From: Williamsoniiplasma lucivorax ATCC 49196
GTDB lineage: Bacteria; Bacillota_I; Bacilli_A; Mycoplasmatales; Mycoplasmataceae
DNA length: 55,577 nt
Direction of reading: 5' to 3'
Assembly (NCBI RefSeq): GCF_000518285.1
Contig: NZ_JADH01000010.1
Span: forward strand, 1-55,577
Within the stretch, counting starts at the first letter, position 1. Every line of letters begins with the position of its first letter. A program made the translations under genes and the position numbers. Under the pieces are notes generated by a model. The model saw nothing but the letters and a program-made list of their open reading frames with translations. It did not search any database and was not told the DNA's origin. Positions 48,371 through 55,577 of this stretch are shown one piece after another.

Positions 48371-49693
48371 ATGATTGATATTGATATTTGAGAAAAAATT
48401 AAGGAAAAGCTTTCGCAAGATTCTAAAATTAATCAGGAAGTCTATAATTCATACATTTCAAAAGCTAGTTTTATTGAAAATAAAAAAAATGATTATACTT
48501 TAGTTGTTAAAAGTTCTTTAGGTGCCAGACTTGTTGAAAAATATCTGCAAAACATTGGGGAAATTATTAAAAAAATCACTAATCAATTGCCCCAAATCGA
48601 TATTACAACAATTGATAAATTCAAAAAGAAGGAAAAAATAATTAAAGAGATTGAAGAAAAAAAATCAAATGATTTTGAGTTTAGTTTTGAACACTTTATT
48701 CATGGTCCAAGTAATGTTTTAGCTTTTAAAGCTGCCCATAGTATTGTTGAAAAACCAGGGGAATGATCACCATTATTTATTTATGGAGATTCTGGGTTAG
48801 GAAAAACTCACTTACTAAAAGCTATTGTTTATGAAATTGAAAATAAAAAACCAGATTTAAAAGTTAAATATATTAGTAGTGAAGAGTTTGCTTCACAAGT
48901 TGTTGATGCTTTACAAAAAGGGTTAGATTCAATCGAAACATTAAAAAAAGACTTTATTTCTTATGATTTTTTACTAATTGACGATATTCAGTTTTTAGCA
49001 AAAAAAGAAAAAACAAATGAAATTTTATTTACTATTTTTAACAATTTCCTTGAAAATAAAAAACAACTTGTTTTTTCAAGTGATAAATTACCAGATAATT
49101 TAAATGGTTTTGACGTTCGATTAATTACTCGTTTTAATTTAGGATTAACAACACCAATTAAACCTTTAGATTTCCATACAGCTTTATATATCGTTGATAA
49201 TGAGTTTAAATTACAAGGAATTACCCAAAAAATCCCTGAAGAAGTGAGAAGTCATATTGCTAAATTCTATGCTAATGATGTTAGAAAAATTAAAGGTTGC
49301 ATTCGCAAAATTAATTTTTGAATTATGACAAATGAAAATGCTGTTTTAGATCTTGATTTATTAAATGAGATTTTTAAAGATATGCCAATTACTAATTTAG
49401 GTATCTTGAATGTTAAGAAAATTAAAGAAATTGTCGCTGAAAAATATGGAATTCCTTTTAAAACTCTTGATGGTAAGGTTAGAACGAGCGTGATTGTTAA
49501 TGCTCGACATATTGCAATGTATTTAACAAGAGAAATTTTAGGTCATAGTTTAACTGCAATTGGTTCTGAATTTGGTGGAAGAGACCACACAACAGTCATG
49601 AGCGGGATTCAAAAAGTAGAAAAAACAATTTTGACTGATAAAAATTTTAAAAATCAAATTGAAGGTTTAAAAAATCTTGTTATTTCTAAATAA
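48371..49693 (+). CDS. dnaA: Chromosomal replication initiator DnaA
   Basis: A 440-residue protein that binds DnaA boxes and melts oriC. Domain I (1-90) starts MIDIDIWEKIKEKLSQD. The AAA+ domain has Walker A YGDSGLGKTHLLKA and Walker B FLLIDDIQFLA. The domain IV signature is GGRDHTTVMSGI. W residues are TGA, for example WSPLFIYG. ATG with AAAGGAA. It is flanked on both sides by DnaA boxes, a setting for autoregulation. Confidence 0.97.
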
Positions 49694-49845
49694 ATGTTGA
49701 TAACTTTTAAGTGAAATATTAATAACTTTGTTGTATTTTTCACATAAAATAAAGTTTTAAAGTTGTTATCCACAAACTAACAGCATAATAATAAGAAAAT
49801 AAATAAAAGAAACAAAACCACCCAACACAAAACTAAGGAGAAAAT
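49694..49845. other. oriC, part 2: dnaA-dnaN intergenic region with DnaA boxes
   Basis: TGTTGATAA (49695-49703) and a perfect TTATCCACA (49766-49774) lie in a 152-bp AT-rich gap. dnaN has AAGGAG before ATG. Confidence 0.75.
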
Positions 49846-50973
49846 ATGGAATTCATTATAAATAGAAACAGCTTTTTTGAAGAATTATCTAAAGCAACAA
49901 AAATTATTGATTATAAAACAATAAACCCAATTTTGACAGGCGTCTTAATTGAATTGACTGAAAACAAACTTGTTTTAATTTCAACAAATGGAATTTTGTC
50001 TTTAAAAACGATTTTAAACAATGAAAATGCTGATTTAGAAGTCAAACAAACAGGAAGAATTTTAATTAAAGCTAAGCACATCCTAGAAATTTTAAAAAGA
50101 TTAGATGATGATTTAATAACTATTTCAGTTGTTGAAAACAACGAAATCAAAATCAAAACAACAAAAACAGAGTTTAATTTAGGGATTTTAGATGCTGATG
50201 ATTATCCTTTAATTGGGTTTAGGGAAAAAGGAATTGAACTTGATCTTGATTCAAAAGAAATTAAGAAAGCAATTAGTCAAACAATTATTTCAATTAATGA
50301 ATGAAATAAAAAAATCACCTTAACAGGGATGAATTTTAAAACAAAAGACAACCACCTTTTAATCTCAACAACAGACATGTTTCGTATTAGTCAAAAGAAA
50401 ATCCCTCTTGAAACAAATAGAATTGAAAATATTAACTTAACAATTCCTCATGTTTCAATTGTTGATCTTTCTAAAATTATTGAACATACTAAAAAATTTA
50501 AAATATTAATCAATGAAGCACAAGTTACTTTTATTTTAGATAACACAATTTTCCAAAGTAATTTAATTGATGGGCAATTTCCAAATGTAGAAGGAGTTTT
50601 CCCACAAGAATTTACAACAACAATCACAGTTAATTCAAAAACAATTCTTAAAACACTTAACCGAGCTGACATTCCAACAGATGATAATTTATCACCAGTT
50701 ATTAATATGCAAATCCAACAAAACAAAATTCTTTTTAAATCATTAATTACTGAAGTTGGGACTTTTGAAGAAGAATTTAATAATTTTACTTGTGAAAAAT
50801 TTGAAGAATTAAACATCAATTTTAATACAAAATTTTTAATTGAAGCAATTAGAAGTTTTGATGATGAAATGATTGAATTAAATTTTATTAATAATGTCAA
50901 ACCAGTTGTGATCAATAAAAAAGGATCAGAAGAATTAAAACAAGTTGTTCTTCCAACTTACATTACAAATTAA
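49846..50973 (+). CDS. dnaN: DNA polymerase III beta sliding clamp
   Basis: A 375-residue ring protein that tethers the polymerase to DNA. Three clamp domains fit the length. A TGA at about residue 154 (INEW-NKK) is Trp. The C-terminus ends VVLPTYITN rather than the usual MPMR tail. ATG with AAGGAG. Next gene is not recF or gyrB as usual but the ilvA cluster. Confidence 0.95.
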
Positions 50974-51324
50974 GAAACCTAAAGAGCACAAATTATCAAA
51001 ATTTGTTGAAAAATCTCTTTTTTTTGTAAAAAAATAAAAAAAATATCGATTTTTCCGTACTTTTCTTAAATTACATCATTTTTATCGCTGGTTTTTCTTA
51101 TATAATATAGTTAGAGATTTTTCCGAAAAAAAACAAATTATTAGAAAAATCTCTATTAAAAGTAAATAAATTCAATAATGAAGTTGTTTTATTAATAAAC
51201 TTAGAATATGTTAACTTAAGGACACCTCCTTTTTCAAGGCGGTGACCTTAACATACTCTAATCTCTTATATACTTGAAAAACAATTATAATTTTATTTTT
51301 AAAACGATTCATGAAAGGTATAAA
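50974..51324 (+). promoter_or_regulatory. dnaN-ilvA intergenic leader
   Basis: Contains a weak terminator-like hairpin near 50986-51004 (ACAAATT-ATCA-AAATTTGT and later T-run). A TATAAT box follows at 51101-51106. A 12-bp perfect hairpin TAGAGATTTTTC / GAAAAATCTCTA lies at 51112-51155. Palindromic repeat copy B comes before ilvA. The hairpin begins at the expected transcript start. A second copy of GAAAAATCTCT (51008-51018) could pair with its 5' arm. No T-box signature was seen. Confidence 0.5.
51203..51262. repeat. Palindromic repeat, copy B
   Basis: Same element as at 2.4 kb: AGAATATGTTAACTTAAGG, then CACCTCCTTTTTCAAGGCGG and TGACCTTAACATACTCTA. Stem bases differ from copy A at a few positions: one arm CACCTCC vs CACCGCC, the other GGCGGTGACC vs GGTGGTGTCC. 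The flanks, including ACATACTCTA, are nearly identical. Confidence 0.75.
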
Positions 51325-52536
51325 ATGAAAAATGTCGTAACATCGAAGGACTTTCTAGATAGATATGAAATAATCAAACCATATATTAATAGAACACCAC
51401 TTATTTATGCAATTAAATTAAGTGAATTGTCAAATAATGATGTTTTTGTAAAGTTAGAAAATTTGCAAAAAGCAGGATCTTTTAAAATTAGAGGAGCTTT
51501 ATCAAAAATTTTATCTTTAACTGAAGAAGAGAAAAAAAGAGGAATAATTGCAGCAAGTATGGGAAACCACTCGCAAGGAGTTGGTTATGCTGGAAAAATG
51601 TTAAATATCCCAACAACAATAGTTATGCCAAAAACTGCACCGATTGCTAAAATTAATGCCACAAAAAAATATGGTGTTGATTTAGTATTAGATGGTGTGT
51701 TTTTTGACGATGCTCAAAAAAAAGCGCAAGAAATTGCTAAAGAAAAAGATTTAGTTTTAGTTCATGCCTTTAATGATATAGATATTGTTAAAGGACAAGG
51801 ATCGATTGGAATTGAAATTTTAGAAGATGTAAAAGATGCCGACTATGTGTTAGTTCCAATTGGTGGTGGTGGAATAATGGCTGGTATTTCAGCTTATATT
51901 AAACAAGTAAATCCAAAATGTAAATTAATTGGGGTTGAAAGCGAGAATGTTCCATCATATTTTGAATCAAGAAAAACAGGTAAACCATTCTTAGTTAGTG
52001 CTAAACCATCAATTGCTGATGGTATCGCTGTAAAACAAACAGGAGATATAACATTTGAAATTTTAAACAAATATTGTGATGATGTTATTTTGGTTTCAGA
52101 AGAAGAAATTGCAGAAACTATTTTGTTCTTATTTGAAAATTGTAAAATTGTAGCAGAAGGTGCAGGAGCAACAACTGCTGCAGCAGTCTTATTTAATAAA
52201 TTAAACGTACAAAACAAAAAAATAGTTTGTGTTTTGACAGGTGGAAATATTGATGTCACATCATTTTTAAATATTACAAACCGTGTTTTATTCCAAACAA
52301 AAAGAAGAACAGTTTTAAAAATTGAAGCACCAATAAGTAAAGATTCTTTATCAGAAATTACAAATATAATCTATAAAAATGGAATTCAAATTTTTAAAAT
52401 ATCAGAATCACAACTAGAAAATTCATTAAGAATAAACCGTGAAATAATCAAGGTTGTTTTAGATATCAACCAACCTGTTGAATTAGAAAATTTAGAAAAA
52501 AATTTAACTACTCACGGATTTGAAATTGTTAATTAA
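51325..52536 (+). CDS. ilvA: Threonine/serine dehydratase
   Basis: A 403-residue fold-type II PLP enzyme: threonine to 2-oxobutyrate and ammonia, or serine to pyruvate. PLP-lysine motif AGSFKIRGA (Lys54), ASMGNHSQGVGYAG, and phosphate-loop VPIGGGGIMAG. After residue 320 an ACT-like domain (…RRTVLKIEAPISKDSLSEI…) suggests allosteric control. The biosynthetic isoleucine pathway is absent from mollicutes, so a catabolic role is likely. Start chosen by GAAAGG at good spacing. ridA follows 10 bp after. Confidence 0.93.
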   Translation: MKNVVTSKDFLDRYEIIKPYINRTPLIYAIKLSELSNNDVFVKLENLQKAGSFKIRGALSKILSLTEEEKKRGIIAASMGNHSQGVGYAGKMLNIPTTIVMPKTAPIAKINATKKYGVDLVLDGVFFDDAQKKAQEIAKEKDLVLVHAFNDIDIVKGQGSIGIEILEDVKDADYVLVPIGGGGIMAGISAYIKQVNPKCKLIGVESENVPSYFESRKTGKPFLVSAKPSIADGIAVKQTGDITFEILNKYCDDVILVSEEEIAETILFLFENCKIVAEGAGATTAAAVLFNKLNVQNKKIVCVLTGGNIDVTSFLNITNRVLFQTKRRTVLKIEAPISKDSLSEITNIIYKNGIQIFKISESQLENSLRINREIIKVVLDINQPVELENLEKNLTTHGFEIVN

Positions 52537-52546
52537 AGGAGAAAAA

Positions 52547-52924
52547 ATGAAATTATTTAATGCAAATAAAGCTCCCAACGCTGTTGGGCCATATTCACAT
52601 GCAGTTATTTTAAAAAACGGTTTTATATATATTTCTGGTCAAATTGGACTTGATCATGAAAGTATGCAAATGCCCAATGAAATTGAAAAGCAAACAGAAA
52701 ATATTTTAAAAAATATTGATGCAATTTTAACTGAAGCTGGTTATAAAAAGAATGATATTGTAAAAACAACAATCTTTTTAAAAAATATCAAAGATTTTGA
52801 AATTGTTAATAATCTTTACGGAAATTATTTTCAAGAACACAAACCAGCTCGCAGCACTGTTGAGGTTTCAAATTTACCAAAAAATGGTCTAATTGAAATA
52901 GAAGTGATTGCTTTTTCTGATTAA
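52547..52924 (+). CDS. ridA: RidA enamine/imine deaminase
   Basis: A 125-residue YjgF/YER057c/UK114 protein. VGPYSHAVILKNGFIYISGQ, IDAILTEAGY and RSTVEVSNLPKNGLIEIEV (Arg that binds the carboxylate) are signatures. It hydrolyses reactive 2-aminoacrylate or 2-aminocrotonate released by IlvA-type enzymes to the keto acid and ammonia. Placed directly after ilvA with AAAGGAG, so it probably works on that product. Confidence 0.95.
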   Translation: MKLFNANKAPNAVGPYSHAVILKNGFIYISGQIGLDHESMQMPNEIEKQTENILKNIDAILTEAGYKKNDIVKTTIFLKNIKDFEIVNNLYGNYFQEHKPARSTVEVSNLPKNGLIEIEVIAFSD

Positions 52925-52967
52925 AATTTTAAACAATAAAAAAATTTAGAAAGGAAAAAGATATAAA

Positions 52968-54122
52968 ATGAAATCTTTAAAAAATTTACAAAAAAAAGAA
53001 AAACCTGTAACGCCAGCAGATCAACTTGTTACAAAAAATGATTATAGAAAAAACCTAAAAAAATGATTACTATTTTTGGTATCTTCATTAGTTGCAACAA
53101 CAATAGCTTTAGTGCTTAATTACACAGTTACACTAAAAGGTGAAGATGTTTTTGGCACCACACAAGGGATTATTGCATTTTTAATAATGATTCTGCTTTT
53201 AATTGCAGCAATTGCATACAGTATTGTCTATTTCATCATATCCCTAAAATATAAATATAATGATGAAGGTATAAACAAAAGAAATGCTGCTATCGCAGGG
53301 TTTGTTGCTGGATTTGGGGATACAATTGGGGTGAGTTCATTTGCACTTTCAACAGCCACACTTAAAGGGACAAAAAATATTAAAGATGACACAAAATTGC
53401 CAGGAACTTTAAATGTTGCTTTTGCAGTAAGTGCAACAATTGAAGCCGCATTATTTGTTGGGGCAGTTAAAATTGATCTTGCTACACTAGGGATTTTACT
53501 AGTAGCAGTTTTGATTGGTACATATTTTGGTTCACTGCTTGTTACTAAAATTAAGGACCCAAAAATTGTCAAAATCGTTATGGGTGTAGTGCTATTTGTT
53601 GTTGGTATTTTTATGATTATAAATAATGTAGGGGCAATTAAAATTTCGGCTCTTGGGGATCCAACATCATTAATAGATGAAAATAATATTTGAAGAATTA
53701 TTGTTGGGGTTATATTATTCTTATTTTTAGGAGGGGTTCAATCATTTGGGGTTGGATCATCTGCACCAGCAATTGCAGGATTATCATTATTAGGAATGGA
53801 TATGAAATACATTTTTGTAATTATTACATCTGCAGCTGCATTAAGTATGGTTCCTGCTGCAATCAACTTTATTAGAAAAAAACAATATATGCAACTAACA
53901 TCAAATATGATTCAAATTTCATCGGTGTTTGGGGCAGCTCTTGCATTCTCACTTATTTTTGTGGGACTACAAGCGGCTATAGGTAAAGATAATTATGAGG
54001 TGTTTAGTAAAGTCCTTAAATGGATTGGGACTGCTGTAATTTTCTACGTATCTATTACAATGCTTGTTGAATACTACTTAAATATTAAAAAAAATAAAAA
54101 AGCAAAAGTTCAAACATATTAA
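52968..54122 (+). CDS. TSUP (TauE/SafE-like) membrane transporter
   Basis: A 384-residue membrane protein with a short charged N-terminus and 8-9 hydrophobic segments arranged as two similar halves. Each half begins with a glycine-rich helix: AIAGFVAGFGDTIGVSSFAL and FLGGVQSFGVGSSAPAIAGL. This is typical of TSUP (DUF81) carriers, which move small anions such as sulfite, sulfonates or acetate-like acids. Two TGA-coded Trp. AAAGGAA precedes ATG. It is 43 bp after ridA, so it is likely in that operon and may transport an acid made by the pathway; substrate is inference. Confidence 0.75.
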
Positions 54123-54295
54123 AAAAACGAACAATAAGAAGCATATATTAACTTAAGAACAACACTTCTAACATAAAAATCATTAGTGGTCATGTCGCGT
54201 TAAAATTGCTATAAAAAGGATACAGAGAACAAAAATAACTATTAAATGTACTTATTTTCTATATTAAAGAAAATACAAAGTCAGGAGTAAATAAA
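54123..54295 (+). promoter_or_regulatory. Intergenic region before ald
   Basis: Holds degenerate repeat C and possible -10 boxes (TATAAA near 54213, TATATT near 54261). No terminator is clear after the permease gene, so ald may be read through or have its own promoter. Confidence 0.4.
54142..54175. repeat. Palindromic repeat, degenerate copy C
   Basis: ATATATTAACTTAAGAACA matches the start of copies A and B; the hairpin core is lost and replaced by ACACTTCTAACATA. It lies between the permease gene and ald. Confidence 0.45.
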
Positions 54296-55405
54296 ATGAA
54301 AATCGGAATACCAAAAGAAATTAAAAGCCAAGAAAATCGTGTGGCGATTACCCCTTCGGGAGTAAGAGAATTAGTTAAATTTAAACATGAAGTTTATGTA
54401 GAATCTAATTGCGGATTAGGTAGTGGTTATGAAGACGCAGAATATATTAAAGCAGGAGCAAAAGTTTTACCTAATGCAAGTGATGTTTGAAAAAGTGAAA
54501 TGATTATAAAAGTGAAAGAACCTTTAGAATCTGAATATAAATACTTTTATCCAAATCAAATTATCTTTACATACTTTCATTTAGCTTCAAATAAAAAATT
54601 AACAGAAGAATTATTAAAATCAAAAGTTATAGCAATTGCATATGAAACAATTAGGGGTAAAGATGGATCAATTCCATTATTACGACCAATGAGTGAGGTT
54701 GCTGGCCGTCTTGCCATAATCAATGGAATGTGATATATGTTTAAAACAAATAACGGAACTGGTCTATTAATGAATGGAACACCAGGGACAGAAAAAGCAA
54801 ATGTTACTATCATTGGTGGTGGAGTTGCTGGTAAAGCAGCAGCAAATATGGCAGCCAATTTAGATTGTAATGTAACAGTTATTGAATATGATGAAAACAA
54901 AATTAGAGACTTATTTGATTTATTCGGAAATAAAGTAAATTTATTAAAATCAAATGAAGCGAATATTGAAAAAGCTGTAATTAACAGTGACTTAGTTGTT
55001 TCAACAGTTTTAATACCAGGTGCTCTTGCGCCAAAATTGGTTACTGAAAAAATGGTTAAACAAATGAAAAAAAACAGTATTATTATTGATGTGGCAATTG
55101 ATCAAGGTGGTAGTGTTGAAACTATTGACCATGCAACAACACATGACAACCCAATTTTTAAAGTTCATGATGTAATTCATTACTCAGTAGCAAACATGCC
55201 GGGAGCAGTTCCTAAAACTAGTACAAATGCATTAACAAATGCAACAATTGACTATGCTGTTAAAATTGCCAATGGTAATTTAAAAGAATTAATTAAAAAG
55301 GATCCAGGATTTAAATTAGGGTTGCAAACCATTGATGGAAAACTTGTATTTTCAGCAGTGGCGGATGCTCACAAATTACCATACACAAATATTGATGAAT
55401 TATAA
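54296..55405 (+). CDS. ald: Alanine dehydrogenase
   Basis: A 369-residue enzyme: L-alanine + NAD to pyruvate, ammonia and [24 protein letters not shown] is the family start; Lys of IIKVKEPL and His of YFHLA are active-site residues. The Rossmann region is [17 protein letters not shown], and [14 protein letters not shown] is the family C-terminal motif. Length equals the family. TGA-coded Trp present. AGGAG before ATG. It links alanine to central metabolism and fits the ilvA-ridA neighbours as an amino-acid deamination group. Confidence 0.96.
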
Positions 55406-55481
55406 AATTTAAGAAAATAAAAAGTATGTTACTAATTTAATGTGTAAAAACAAACGCAAAAAACAAATTCGACATTTTATA

Positions 55482-55541
55482 GAGGGTCTTTACGGATTTT
55501 TGTGTAAATTCATTTTTACTCATTATTCAATTACGACCCTC
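55482..55541. mobile_element. Probable IS256-type terminus at the right edge
   Basis: GAGGGTCTTTACGGATTTTT followed by GTGTAAA has the pattern of IS256-family terminal repeats (TTTACACAAAAATC… when reversed). A complementary GACCCTC lies about 46 nt further in. No transposase is seen inside the window; it would lie to the right. Chance resemblance is possible. Confidence 0.4.
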
Positions 55542-55577
55542 CCTTCAAACATTATATAAAAGTGAGCCAGTGCAGAT

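Noticed and set aside
51112-51324. T-box or amino-acid riboswitch before ilvA
   Set aside because: No T-box sequence (AAGGGTGG-type) or other known consensus was found; only simple hairpins.

Overview
The window is a chromosomal origin region of an AT-rich mollicute. The genes read correctly only if TGA encodes tryptophan: nearly every core gene (rpoB, rpoC, dnaA, dnaN, ftsH, dnaX, cysS, rplA, even the 44-residue rpmH) has in-frame TGA at conserved positions. Gene content (YidC, SRP RNA, lipoproteins, an ECF S component, no cell-wall genes) and Bacillus-like gene order fit the Entomoplasmatales/Spiroplasma/Mesoplasma group. I cannot name the genus from the sequence alone.

Layout, left to right. 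(1) 1-3.5 kb is an accessory edge: the 3' end of an IS3-type transposase has landed on the 3' end of a tandem-repeat lipoprotein gene, followed by a palindromic repeat and about 1 kb of decayed DNA. (2) 3.5-7.9 kb holds glyA-rpiB, a lone plus-strand rhodanese gene, gene debris, and a tandem pair of paralogous membrane proteins. (3) 7.8-24 kb is the RNA polymerase/ribosomal block rpoC-rpoB-[Fic-like]-rplL-rplJ-[CobO-like]-rplA-rplK-nusG-secE-rpmG-[SigH-like]-rlmB-cysS. Its backbone matches the Bacillus order, with two unexpected genes inserted. (4) 24-28 kb: ECF S component, ung, a lipoprotein, dnaB. (5) 28-32.4 kb: a repeat lipoprotein, then rplI, rpsR, ssb and rpsF (with a very long tail). 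(6) 32.5-45.6 kb: lysS-dusB-DUF1904, an ABC ATPase, hslO, ftsH, tilS-trmN6-holB-tmk-recR-dnaX. (7) 45.6-48.1 kb: tadA, SRP RNA, yidC, rnpA, rpmH. (8) 48.1-51 kb: oriC with DnaA boxes flanking dnaA, then dnaN. (9) 51-55.4 kb: ilvA-ridA-TSUP permease, then ald. The right edge carries a probable IS256-type terminus.

Strand follows replication. Almost everything left of dnaA is on the minus strand and everything right of it on the plus strand; the exceptions are the rhodanese gene and the IS fragment.

The core genes form transcription, translation, tRNA-modification and replication operons, many with TAATG stop/start overlaps. Several terminators, an L10 leader with a visible attenuator, and candidate L11 and S6 leaders suggest RNA-level control of ribosomal genes. 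The accessory cluster after dnaN is chemically coherent. Threonine/serine dehydratase makes a reactive enamine/imine, RidA hydrolyses it to a keto acid, and alanine dehydrogenase links alanine to pyruvate and NADH. The TSUP membrane protein could move an anionic substrate or product, but that role is inference. No CRISPR array, tRNA or rRNA gene was recognised.
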